Shown one piece after another: positions 7,658-15,106 of a stretch of 64,000 nucleotides of DNA. Position numbers and translations under genes: made by a program. Below the pieces are notes generated by a model. It had not been told where the DNA came from and searched no databases. It saw nothing but the letters and a program-made list of their open reading frames with translations. The DNA comes from Streptomyces coffeae (GTDB lineage: Bacteria > Actinomycetota > Actinomycetes > Streptomycetales > Streptomycetaceae). Positions within the stretch are counted from its first letter, which is position 1. Each line of letters starts with the position of its first letter. The DNA lies in assembly GCF_016741875.1 (NCBI RefSeq), contig NZ_JAERRF010000017.1, positions 123,418 to 187,417 on the forward strand, in the 5' to 3' direction.

Positions 7658-8494
7658 TCAGGCGCGGCGGATCACGATGTCGCCGAGGTGCGTATGGGCC
7701 CGTACCTCGACCGTGTCCTCGGCGGCCCCGGGGCCCTCGGACGGGCCGAGGGAGTTGCGCACACTGCCCAGCCGGGTGTTCACATCGAGCCAGGCGGCGA
7801 TGGACTCCCGGATGCCGACCTCCAGATCCCCGGAAGCGGTGTCGAGCTTGACCTGACCACGCGTCACCTGGCCGATGCGGATATGACCGTTGGCGGATCT
7901 GGCCTCGACTCCGGCGTGGGCGGTGCCGATGGAGATCCGGCCGTTGGAGGAGTTGGCGCGCAGCTCACCGACGATCTCGCCGATCTCCGTCTCGCCGTTG
8001 AGGTTCTTGACGATCGCCGCGCCGTCGATCTGGTGGACCTCGACCCGGCCCGCCCCGGAGATCTCGGCGTTCCCCGTCACCCGGGCCAGGCGGACATCGC
8101 CGTGGTCGGTCTTGAGGTTGACGGTGGTGGCCTCGTCGACCTGGATATCACCGACGGAGGTCTTGAGCAGACACTCTCCGAGGGGGCCCGTGCAGACGAA
8201 ATCCACCAGGGCGGACCGGGCCAGGACATCCGACCCGGCCGGGAGCTCGACGGTCACATCGACGGATCCGAGCTTGCCGAATACGAAACGCTTCTTGGGG
8301 CCCTTGACCAGTACCGTGCCGCCCGTGCAGCTGACCTTGGTCTGCTGTACGGCCCGTAGGTCGGCCTCCTCGGCGCCATTGCTCGGCAGCACCTCGACGA
8401 CCGTGTCCGTGCGCTTGCTCGCGATGATCCGGACCGATCCCATGTCGAACTCGAGGCTGGCGGAGACCGGTTCGGGTGTGTCGAACGTAGGCAT
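7658..8494 (-). CDS. DUF4097 beta-strand repeat protein
   Basis: A 278-residue protein made of repeated short beta strands with G-D-x-x/V-x alternation (TSVGDIQVDE, TDHGDVRLAR, SSNGRISIGT, SANGHIRIG, TASGDLEVGI, THLGDIVIRR). This is the right-handed helical pattern of DUF4097/DUF4098 adhesin-like proteins. There is no signal peptide, so it is probably cytoplasmic in this context. It sits between the ribbon-helix-helix gene and the ABC exporter, 48 nt before the ATPase. Members of this cassette may sense envelope state or substrate, but this is inference from context only. Confidence 0.85.
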   Translation of the reverse strand: MPTFDTPEPVSASLEFDMGSVRIIASKRTDTVVEVLPSNGAEEADLRAVQQTKVSCTGGTVLVKGPKKRFVFGKLGSVDVTVELPAGSDVLARSALVDFVCTGPLGECLLKTSVGDIQVDEATTVNLKTDHGDVRLARVTGNAEISGAGRVEVHQIDGAAIVKNLNGETEIGEIVGELRANSSNGRISIGTAHAGVEARSANGHIRIGQVTRGQVKLDTASGDLEVGIRESIAAWLDVNTRLGSVRNSLGPSEGPGAAEDTVEVRAHTHLGDIVIRRA

Positions 8495-8602
8495 GGCTGT
8501 CCCGTCCTCATGGCTCTGGTGTGCGTACCCGCTGGTGGGGCGGGTGCGGTGAAAGGAGAAGTGGTGCGGGTGGTGCCGAAGTGATGGGGGCGGCGGGCCG
8601 CG

Positions 8603-9151
8603 CTAGCGGACCCAGCCCTTGAAGCTCTGCTGGCCGCGGTGGCGGCTGCCGCGGCCGGGTGCGCGGGTCTGTTCACCCGGCTCCAGGGCGTTGGCAACCG
8701 CCCGTACCAGCCAGGCGTTGACCGAGAGTCCCTCCTGCCCGGCGGCGTCCTCGACCCGCGCCTTGAGGTGGGCGGGCAGCCGGAAGTTGATACGGGCCGT
8801 GCCCCCCTCGTCCCCGTCCACGGGGGCGGCGGGGGAGACGGGTGGCGCGGGTGCGCCGCCCACCGCCGCGCCCGCCCGCTCCTCGGTCTCCTCGTACGGC
8901 TCCGGGAGCGGTGGCGGTGTCACCACGAACTCGGGGTCGAGTCCGCGGAGCCGTACGTCGACCGAGCCCGGCGCCAGCTCGCGGGTGACCTCACCCATGG
9001 CGGCGGACAGCGCGTTGAGCAGGGTGAGCCGGGCGGCGGACTCCAGGGGAGCGGTGAGCCGTTCGGCCAGGGCGCGGGCTTCGTCCCCACCCGCGTCCGC
9101 GGCGACCGCGAGCTCGTGCCGGAGGTTGTCGACGTAGGGCGTGAGGTCCAT
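8603..9151 (-). CDS. HicB-like ribbon-helix-helix protein, probable cassette regulator
   Basis: A 182-residue protein from ATG 9151 (MDLTPYVDNLRHELAVAADAG). The C-terminal part (TARINFRLPAHLKARVEDAAGQEGLSVNAWLVRAVANAL) is an Arc/CopG-type ribbon-helix-helix motif of the kind annotated as HicB-family antitoxin. No HicA toxin is encoded nearby. The N-terminal helical half and a proline/alanine linker are not part of HicB. Its position as first gene of the DUF4097-ABC cassette, behind a promoter with palindromes, suggests a transcriptional autoregulator rather than an antitoxin. A longer start at 9202 is possible but lacks a ribosome binding site. Confidence 0.75.
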   Translation of the reverse strand: MDLTPYVDNLRHELAVAADAGGDEARALAERLTAPLESAARLTLLNALSAAMGEVTRELAPGSVDVRLRGLDPEFVVTPPPLPEPYEETEERAGAAVGGAPAPPVSPAAPVDGDEGGTARINFRLPAHLKARVEDAAGQEGLSVNAWLVRAVANALEPGEQTRAPGRGSRHRGQQSFKGWVR

Positions 9152-9169
9152 AGCGCCATCTTGGCACAC

Positions 9170-9232
9170 GGTTGGCGCCACAGCGACACTGTGTGGCATC
9201 AAGTTGCCTCAGCTGACGCTGGGTTGGCGCCA
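9170..9232. promoter_or_regulatory. Candidate operator region of the RHH cassette
   Basis: Two copies of the palindromic nonamer TTGGCGCCA lie at 9172-9180 and 9224-9232, 52 bp apart, roughly five helical turns. Between them is the inverted repeat CACAG-N5-CTGTG at 9180-9194. All are within 85 bp upstream of the ribbon-helix-helix gene, so autoregulatory operators are plausible. No experimental support is possible here. Confidence 0.4.
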
Positions 9233-9387
9233 TTCTGGCGCTGCCCGGTCCGGCTCCGAACGCTCACGACGGAGGCGATCGGCCGACGATCGGCTGGTGA
9301 CGGCGGCTCGTTGTCAGTGCCGGGCCCTACGGTGGGTCCTGTCCTTATTCACGCTTGCTGGGCTGCATGCGACTCGGACACGGTGGG

Positions 9388-9415
9388 GGCCGGACCCAAC
9401 AGCGCGGGTCCGGCC
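9388..9415 (-). terminator. Hairpin terminator after the histidine phosphatase
   Basis: A perfect 10-bp inverted repeat (GGCCGGACCC and complement) with an 8-nt loop, starting 37 nt beyond the minus-strand stop at 9452. The remainder of 9233-9451 shows no coding signal. Confidence 0.65.
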
Positions 9416-9451
9416 TTCGACGTGCCCCCCCGCCGGCCGGACACGGCCCGG

Positions 9452-10087
9452 TCAGGGCATGGCCCGCAGTTCCGGTGCGAGGCCGGTCCAGCGCAGCTCC
9501 GCCGACAGATGTGCCATGTCGTTCCAGAAGACCATGGAGGGCGGACGGCCGGGCGGCGGCCAGCGGATGACCGTCAGCGCCGCGTTGCCGTGGTTGAGCC
9601 CCAGCCAGCGCCAGTTCGGGGCGTCGAGCACCTCCCGCACCAGCCAGCCGATCAGGAAGTTGTGGGTCACCACCAGCTCATGGCGGTCCTCGGGGCCGTC
9701 CACCGGGCCGGTGAAGCGTTCCACCGCCTGCCGGGCCAGCAGCGGTCCGCGCTCCCGCTCCTCCGCCGGGAACTGGTGGACGAAGTCGAGGAGGAAGTCG
9801 GCGGAATCGGCGGGCAGTTCATGCCGCTCGGGGGTGTGCGGGACGTAGTCCCCGGCCGGTTCGCAGGCGTGCGCGGGTACGCCGTCGAGCTGGTCGCCGA
9901 TCAGCCGCGCGGTCTGGGCGGCCCGGGGCAGCGGACCGTGGTGGATCGCCGACAGGGGTACCCCCCGCAGCCGCTTGCCGAGCAGTACGGCCTGCCGGCG
10001 GCCCACGGCCGTCAGCTCGCGCTCGTCCGCGGTGGCCTCGCCGTGGCGGGTCAGATAGAGGTAGCGGGTGGCTGTCGTGGCGGTCAT
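9452..10087 (-). CDS. Histidine phosphatase family protein
   Basis: A 211-residue phosphoglycerate-mutase-fold protein. The catalytic RHG motif is in YLTRHGEAT near residue 14. The second catalytic histidine is in LVVTHNFLIGWLVREVL, with the arginine/glutamate elements in between (GPLPRAAQTARLIGDQL). This branch of the family dephosphorylates small metabolites or phosphoproteins, and the substrate is not evident. The ATG at 10087 is preceded by AGGA. The gene stands alone between two non-coding stretches. Confidence 0.9.
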   Translation of the reverse strand: MTATTATRYLYLTRHGEATADERELTAVGRRQAVLLGKRLRGVPLSAIHHGPLPRAAQTARLIGDQLDGVPAHACEPAGDYVPHTPERHELPADSADFLLDFVHQFPAEERERGPLLARQAVERFTGPVDGPEDRHELVVTHNFLIGWLVREVLDAPNWRWLGLNHGNAALTVIRWPPPGRPPSMVFWNDMAHLSAELRWTGLAPELRAMP

Positions 10088-10392
10088 GGGTTCCTGTCGT
10101 TCTGTAGCGCACGGGGTGCCGGGTGCGGGGGGGGGGTGGGGTACCGGTTCCGTTCGGGGGCGGTTCCCTTCGGGGTCCGGGGCGCTCTTGTCCGGGCGCG
10201 CGCCCGTTGCGTACGCCGTCGTTGGGCGCGTTGGTTCGTGTGCACCCCTGCTTGCGTACGCCCCCGTCGCGCGCCGTGTTCGGTACGCCCTCTCAGACGG
10301 CTCCGCATCCGCCTGGGTTCCCCGGCCCCTCCCGCCCGGGTGTCGCTAGGTCCGTCGTCAAAGGGGGCGTCCGGCCGCGAGCGGGACGGGCC
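10088..10392. other. Non-coding stretch
   Basis: About 305 bp between two minus-strand genes. It contains G-rich runs (nine consecutive G near 10130) and imperfect repeats of TGCGTACGCC (near 10209 and 10254), but no ORF with convincing codon bias, no clear hairpin and no recognised RNA. Confidence 0.5.
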
Positions 10393-11406
10393 CTATCCCC
10401 GTCCGTCCGGCGGTTCCTCGTCATGCCGCCGCGACGGCCAGTTCCCGAAGTTCTCGCCCGGCGCCAGCCGGACCACCACCTCCGCCAGCTCCGTGCACAC
10501 CCGCTCGATCTGCCGCCGGGTGTTGTTCCGTTCGGCGATGATCGCCGACAGCAGCAGCGCGGTCAGCGCGGTGGTGCCGTTGAACGCCTGGAGCGTCACC
10601 ATCTGGGTCAGCAGTGAGTTGCCCGAGAACGGACCGACGTCCTCCGCCGTTGCCTTGATCGCGAGGACGGAGACGATGAACGAGCACGGCGCGGCGCCCG
10701 CCAACTGGAAGCGCAGTGCCGCCCAGATCAGAAACGGGAAGACGAGGAAGAGCAGGGCGGCGACGCTCCGGGTGGCCACCAGCGTAACGGCCGCCGTACC
10801 CACCAGCAGGACCGCCGCCTCCAGCCAGCGGTAGGGGCGGACCTCGCGCGGCATCCGCACCCCGCGCAGGGCGAGCAGCAGCGGAGTGATCACCAGGACC
10901 CCCATCGCATCGCCGGTCCACCACACCGACCAGGCCGGCCAGAAGGCATCGGACGGAAGCGCGCCCGCCAGGACGAGTACGGCCGTTCCGATGGTGGCGC
11001 TGATCAGCATCCCGAGCAGCGCACCGAGGAACACCAGGGCCAGCGCGTCCCGGAGCCGGTCCAGGGAGATACGGAAGTCCGCGCGCTGGAGGAGGAGGAA
11101 GGCGCAGAGCGGGGCGAGGGTGTTGCCCGCGGCGATCCCGACGACGCCGAGGGGTGACGGACCGATGGGGGCGTTGACGGCGAGCGCGCCGAGTGCGATC
11201 CCCGGCCAGGCGGCGGGCCCGAGCAGCAGCAGACAGGCGAGGGCGATCCCGGTGGGTGGCCACAGCGGGGTGACCTGGCCGCGCACCAGTTCCTGCAACA
11301 GGCCGATCCTGGCGCCCGCGTAGTAGAGGGCGGCCACGGCCGCGATCCGCAGAACCATGGCACCGTATCGCCGAATCGTTCCGTCATCGCGCGCCACAGC
11401 CGCCAT
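10393..11406 (-). CDS. MASE1-domain membrane protein lacking an output domain
   Basis: About 337 residues from ATG 11406. Eight or more hydrophobic segments start with LRIAAVAALYYAGARIGL and include WPPTGIALACLLLLG and WWTGDAMGVLVITPLLLAL, the hallmark blocks of the MASE1 sensory domain. In most proteins MASE1 is followed by a histidine kinase, GGDEF or phosphatase domain. Here only a 50-residue tail (ERNNTRRQIERVCTELAEVVVRLAP) follows, which may be a short signalling helix or a remnant. The start is uncertain because no good ribosome binding site is visible; a Met 18 residues downstream is an alternative. Confidence 0.8.
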   Translation of the reverse strand: MAAVARDDGTIRRYGAMVLRIAAVAALYYAGARIGLLQELVRGQVTPLWPPTGIALACLLLLGPAAWPGIALGALAVNAPIGPSPLGVVGIAAGNTLAPLCAFLLLQRADFRISLDRLRDALALVFLGALLGMLISATIGTAVLVLAGALPSDAFWPAWSVWWTGDAMGVLVITPLLLALRGVRMPREVRPYRWLEAAVLLVGTAAVTLVATRSVAALLFLVFPFLIWAALRFQLAGAAPCSFIVSVLAIKATAEDVGPFSGNSLLTQMVTLQAFNGTTALTALLLSAIIAERNNTRRQIERVCTELAEVVVRLAPGENFGNWPSRRHDEEPPDGRG

Positions 11407-11898
11407 CTGACTACGCCCGCGCCCGCGCGGTACGGCTGACACGCAGACGCACGCGGGCACCCCGCCCGTACGGGGGAACGGCGCGACGGGCCGTGGTGCG
11501 GGGCGGATGTCCACGAACCGTCACCGCGCCCGTCAAGGCCGTATTGACACCGTAATCCGGGGGTTCTAGCGTCCTGTCCGCAGCGGTACGGACCAATCAA
11601 CTCGCCGTTGTCGCAGGTCAGTTGATCCGAAACCCGTCGTGTGGACGCGCTTGCCGTCCCGTCGCACACCTCATCGCGATCGGTCGGTTCGTCAAAATCA
11701 AGCAAGATTGTGGCGAACCTCGTGAACCATCCCTAAGCTCCCCCGACACATGCAGCACGTCATGTCCACGATGTGGACTCCCACCACATCGCTGGCACGC
11801 ATATGCGCACCGGGCTTGCCCCCTTCAGCGGGAGACGTCACCGTTGTCCCCCACGGGTATGCGCCGCGCGCCCGTATTCGACTGGGACCGGAGGTGCC
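11407..11898. other. Intergenic region with a candidate plus-strand promoter
   Basis: About 490 bp between divergent genes, without a convincing coding frame. TTGACA at 11544-11549 and TAGCGT at 11567-11572, 17 bp apart, form a good sigma-70-like promoter on the plus strand. It is about 320 bp upstream of the hydrolase gene, so it would give a long leader or serve an unrecognised small RNA. The rest shows nothing specific. Confidence 0.4.
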
Positions 11899-12681
11899 AT
11901 GGGGCCCATCGTTCCACCCCTCGTTCCACCGTATGAGACCGTCGGGGACGGTCCGCACCGTGTCATGGCGGTGCACGGCTGGTTCTCGGACCGCGCCGCG
12001 TACGCCGCCATGCTGCCGCATGTCGACCGGCGGGCCTTCACCTATGTCCTGCCCGATCTGCGCGGCTACGGGGAGGCGCGCGATGTCCCCGGCCGGTTCA
12101 CCACCAGTGAGGCGGGGCGGGATCTGCTCGCGCTGGCCGACCACCTCGGCTGGGACCGGTTCTCGCTCATCGGGCACTCGATGGGCGGCGCCGTCGTCCA
12201 GCGTGTTGTGGCGGCGGCCCCGCACCGCGTCCGGCGGCTGGTCGGGGTGGCGCCGGTGCCCGCGAGCGGGGTGCCGATGGAGGGTGAGCAGTGGGAGCTG
12301 TTCGCGTCCGCCGCCGAGCGTCCGGAGAACCGGCGGGCGATCATCGATCTGACCACCGGCAACCGCCATCCGGCCGCCTGGCTCGACCTGATGGTGCGGC
12401 ATTCGGTGCGGCACAGCGACGCCAAGGCTTTCCGTGCGTGGCTGGACTCCTGGGCCCTGGAGGACTTCCACGAGGAGATCAGCGGGGCCGAGGTACCGGT
12501 CCGAGTGGTGGTCGGTGCGCACGACCCGGCGCTGACGGCCGACGTGATGCGGCAGACCTGGCTGCGCTGGTACGCCGACGCCGAGTTGATCGAGCTGCCG
12601 TGCGCGGGGCACTACCCGGCCGATGAGACCCCGCTGGAACTGGTCCGGGCCGTGGAGGACTTCATCGCGGCCGACGCGTAG
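11899..12681 (+). CDS. Alpha/beta hydrolase
   Basis: A 260-residue alpha/beta-hydrolase fold protein. The oxyanion region is HGWFSD, the nucleophile elbow is GHSMGG (serine near residue 97), the acid is in VVGAHDPAL and the catalytic histidine is in CAGHYPADETP. The ATG at 11899 is preceded by GGAGGTG at 4 nt. It is a cytosolic esterase, epoxide hydrolase or C-C hydrolase of unknown substrate. Its 3' end overlaps the convergent lytic transglycosylase gene by 20 bp. Confidence 0.9.
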   Translation: MGPIVPPLVPPYETVGDGPHRVMAVHGWFSDRAAYAAMLPHVDRRAFTYVLPDLRGYGEARDVPGRFTTSEAGRDLLALADHLGWDRFSLIGHSMGGAVVQRVVAAAPHRVRRLVGVAPVPASGVPMEGEQWELFASAAERPENRRAIIDLTTGNRHPAAWLDLMVRHSVRHSDAKAFRAWLDSWALEDFHEEISGAEVPVRVVVGAHDPALTADVMRQTWLRWYADAELIELPCAGHYPADETPLELVRAVEDFIAADA

Positions 12682-13465
12682 TCGGCGCGGCGACGCCGGG
12701 CGCGGTCGGCCGCGGTTCCGTGGCGGCGTCCGGCGCGGGTGACAGCGCCGTGGACGAGGCAGTGGCGTCGGACGACGGAGGGGACGAGGGCGAGGGGGTG
12801 GCGGTGCCGCGCTTGGTGGAGCGGTGCTTCGCCTCGCTCTCCTGGTACGTCTTCTCGGCCTTCCGGTACTTGGGCAGCAGATCGTGCATGATCTTGTGCA
12901 CATAGCCGCGTGTCTCGTTCAACTGCGGCATGCCCCTGGCCCTGATCACCGCGCTCGGCCCCGCGTTGTACGCGGCCAGCGCGAGCCGGGTCGACCCCAG
13001 CCGGGTCGAGCCGCCGGGGATCACCTTGACCATCTTGTACAAATGGCACATATAGCGCGCCTGGGAGGGGATGGCGTCCCGGGGCTCCCAGACGTCGGCC
13101 TTACCATCGCCGTTGCCGTCCCGCCCCCATTCCTTCCAGGTGTCCGGGGCGAACTGCGAAATGCCCTGGGCCTGCCCGGAGTCCGCGTTCGCCCGCCAGC
13201 CGCTCTCGGCGTCGATCTGCGCCGCCAGCAGCGGAACGCTCAGCATGGAGCAGACGCGGGCGGCGATCTCCACCACCGGGCGCCGAGCCTCGGGCACCAC
13301 CGGCAACTCGGGCTTCGAGGCTGCGGTGAGCTGCCGTACCACGAGGACGGCGACGACGACCAGGGCCAGCCCGGCGAGGAAGGCCGCGACCAGCCCAGCG
13401 GTGCGGCGGCTCAGCACGCCGGGCCCGACAGGGAGGGGTTTCGCATGGGGGGACGGTAGCCGCAA
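12662..13465 (-). CDS. Membrane-anchored lytic transglycosylase (SLT fold)
   Basis: A 267-residue protein with an N-terminal membrane anchor (TAGLVAAFLAGLALVVVAVLVV, about residues 22-44) and a transglycosylase domain from about residue 65. The catalytic glutamate is in AAQIDAESGWRA, followed by GQAQGISQFAPDTW and the family motif ALAAYNAGP. It would cleave peptidoglycan on the outer face of the membrane. The C-terminal 70 residues are a Ser/Pro/Thr-rich tail. TTG at 13465 is the apparent start, and a GTG about 12 codons later is possible. The gene is convergent with, and overlaps, the hydrolase gene. Confidence 0.88.
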   Translation of the reverse strand: MRLPSPHAKPLPVGPGVLSRRTAGLVAAFLAGLALVVVAVLVVRQLTAASKPELPVVPEARRPVVEIAARVCSMLSVPLLAAQIDAESGWRANADSGQAQGISQFAPDTWKEWGRDGNGDGKADVWEPRDAIPSQARYMCHLYKMVKVIPGGSTRLGSTRLALAAYNAGPSAVIRARGMPQLNETRGYVHKIMHDLLPKYRKAEKTYQESEAKHRSTKRGTATPSPSSPPSSDATASSTALSPAPDAATEPRPTAPGVAAPTTRRPR

Positions 13466-13615
13466 TCCGGCGCCGGGCCTAACCCGCCCGCCGAAACGGG
13501 CCCGGTGCGACGGCGGCCGGACGCGGGGCGCCCGGCCGCCATGGCCTCGGCCCTGGGGCGCCCGACCGGGACTCCTTCGCGTCCGGCTAAGACTCCCTCG
13601 CGCCCGGCCACCGCG

Positions 13616-14299
13616 CTACGGGCGCCCGCCCGGCCGGCCGACCGCGGCCGCCGCCACCGGCATCGGACCCGCCTCGCCCGCGCCGGGGCGCTTCATCACG
13701 TACGCCGCGCCCGCGCCCGCGGCGAAGAGCGCGAGCACCGAGACCGCGGTCCCCAGCCAGGTGGCGCCGAGCCACTGGCCGCCGACATAGCCGAGGGTCA
13801 CGCTGTACGCGGCCCACGCCAGCCCGGCCACCGCCGACCACGGCAGGAACTCCTTGACCCTGCGGTGGGCGGCACCGGCGCTCAGGCTGACGACCGAGCG
13901 TCCGGCGGGCGCAAAGCGGGCTATGACGACCAGCGGACCGCCGCCCCGGATCAGAGCGGTGTCCAACTTCTCCTGGGCGCTGGTGAGTCGGCGGGATCGA
14001 GCAATGGCTCGATCCAGACGGTCGCTGCCACGCCAGGCCAGCCGATAGGCGACCATATCGCCGAGGACGGAGGCGGTCGCGGCGCACAGGACGAGAGCCA
14101 GCATCGCGGGGAAGTCGGCGGCGTCCGCCTGGCGCACCACGCCGACGGCGTCGACCGTGGTCCCGGCGGCGGCGGTGGCCGCCGTGATGACGAGGACTCC
14201 GCTGGGCAGGACAGGCAGAAAGACGTCGAGTAGGACAGACATCGCGATAACCGCGTAAATCCATGGGGTGTTGGTCAGCGACCCCAATTGTTCCAGCAC
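13616..14299 (-). CDS. DedA/VTT-domain membrane protein
   Basis: About 227 residues from GTG 14299, chosen because GGGAGA lies 6 nt upstream; an ATG at 14371 would add 24 hydrophilic residues. The DedA signature is seen in VLGDMVAYRLAWRG and in the loop GGPLVVIARFAPAGRSVVSLSAGA, followed by WSAVAGLAWAAYSVTLGYVGG. Four to five transmembrane helices are predicted by eye. DedA proteins are implicated in lipid (undecaprenyl phosphate or phospholipid) translocation at the cell membrane; the specific role here is not evident. Confidence 0.88.
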   Translation of the reverse strand: MLEQLGSLTNTPWIYAVIAMSVLLDVFLPVLPSGVLVITAATAAAGTTVDAVGVVRQADAADFPAMLALVLCAATASVLGDMVAYRLAWRGSDRLDRAIARSRRLTSAQEKLDTALIRGGGPLVVIARFAPAGRSVVSLSAGAAHRRVKEFLPWSAVAGLAWAAYSVTLGYVGGQWLGATWLGTAVSVLALFAAGAGAAYVMKRPGAGEAGPMPVAAAAVGRPGGRP

Positions 14300-14427
14300 C
14301 GTTTTCTCCCGATCCCGTTCCCCCCGCTGCGTTTGTCGCCGGGAAGCGGCAGACGCGGCCTGTACAGCCATACAGCGTACGCCTGTGACGGAAGAGGATA
14401 GCGGTGTGGGGTGATGATGTTGTTCGA

Positions 14428-14466
14428 ATCACGCCATGCGGGGCACATGGCCCCGCATGGCGTGAT
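14428..14466 (-). terminator. Strong hairpin terminator
   Basis: A perfect 17-bp inverted repeat (14428-14444 with 14450-14466, 5-nt loop ACATG). It begins about 28 nt beyond the minus-strand stop of the DoxX gene at 14495. It would separate DoxX from the DedA gene downstream. Confidence 0.85.
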
Positions 14467-14494
14467 GCGGGACGAGTCCTGAACGGCGGCTTTA

Positions 14495-14974
14495 CTACAC
14501 CGAGGTGGACTGGCGCCGCGTTTCGGCCGTCGTGGCCGACGCGCCCGAGGAGCCGAAGAGGCGCTCCAGCGCCAGCGGGCCGGGGCCGGTGAAGACGAGG
14601 AGCAGGAGAGCCCAGCAGAACATCGCGGACGCCTCGCCGCCGTTCTCGATGGGCCAGAGCTTCTCGGGCTGGTGCTCCACGAAGTAGGCGTAGGCCATCG
14701 AGCCGGAGGAGATGAACGCCGCGCTGCGGGTGCCGAGTCCGAGCATCACCAGGCCACCGCCGACGAGCTGGATCACCGCGGCGTACCAGCCGGGCCAGGT
14801 GCCCGCCTCGACGGTCTTACCGGTGCCCATCATGCCGCCGAACCAGCCCAGCAGGGAGGAGGCGCCGTGGCAGAAGAAGAGCAGGCCGACAACGATGCGG
14901 AAAAGGGACAGAACGTACGGTCTGGTGGTGTCCAGCAGCTCGCCGAGCGAGCGCGGCGCGGTTGAGGGAGACAT
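14495..14974 (-). CDS. DoxX-family membrane protein
   Basis: A 159-residue membrane protein with four hydrophobic helices: YVLSLFRIVVGLLFFCHGASSLLGWFG, WYAAVIQLVGGGLVMLGLG, SAAFISSGSMAYAYFVEH and ASAMFCWALLLLVFTGPGPLALE. This is the DoxX/SURF4-like pattern. Relatives are linked to redox or thiol stress responses, but no reaction can be assigned here. The ATG has GGAG 9-10 nt upstream. The promoter overlaps a probable iron box at 15016-15035, which suggests iron-dependent repression. Confidence 0.85.
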   Translation of the reverse strand: MSPSTAPRSLGELLDTTRPYVLSLFRIVVGLLFFCHGASSLLGWFGGMMGTGKTVEAGTWPGWYAAVIQLVGGGLVMLGLGTRSAAFISSGSMAYAYFVEHQPEKLWPIENGGEASAMFCWALLLLVFTGPGPLALERLFGSSGASATTAETRRQSTSV

Positions 14975-15015
14975 GGGGACGTGCTCCTTGTTCGGAGGAC
15001 GGGAGACAACGCGCC

Positions 15016-15059
15016 AGGTTAGGCTGCCCTCACCTTTTGTTGCAAGTTCAAGTTCCTGC
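15016..15059 (-). promoter_or_regulatory. Promoter of DoxX gene with iron-box-like operator
   Basis: On the minus strand TTGCAA (-35, about 15041) and TAACCT (-10, about 15017) are separated by 18 bp. The inverted repeat AGGTTAGG-N4-CCTCACCT at 15016-15035 covers the spacer and -10. It resembles the actinobacterial DtxR/DmdR iron box (TTAGGTTAGGCTCACCTAA), sharing the TTAGGCT core, but its half-site spacing is not canonical. It lies 42-61 nt upstream of the DoxX ATG. Confidence 0.5.
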
Positions 15060-15106
15060 CAATATGCCGCCCCGGAACGGGGCTTCGGAACAGCCGGTCT
15101 CGTGCT

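Noticed and set aside
8603..9151. HicAB toxin-antitoxin module
   Set aside because: Only a ribbon-helix-helix protein of HicB type is present. No HicA-like double-stranded RNA-binding toxin gene lies on either side, and the context is an exporter cassette.
11622..11936. Plus-strand 104-codon frame before the hydrolase gene
   Set aside because: It runs across the hydrolase start in another frame, is Arg/Pro/Cys-rich and lacks a ribosome binding site and codon bias.
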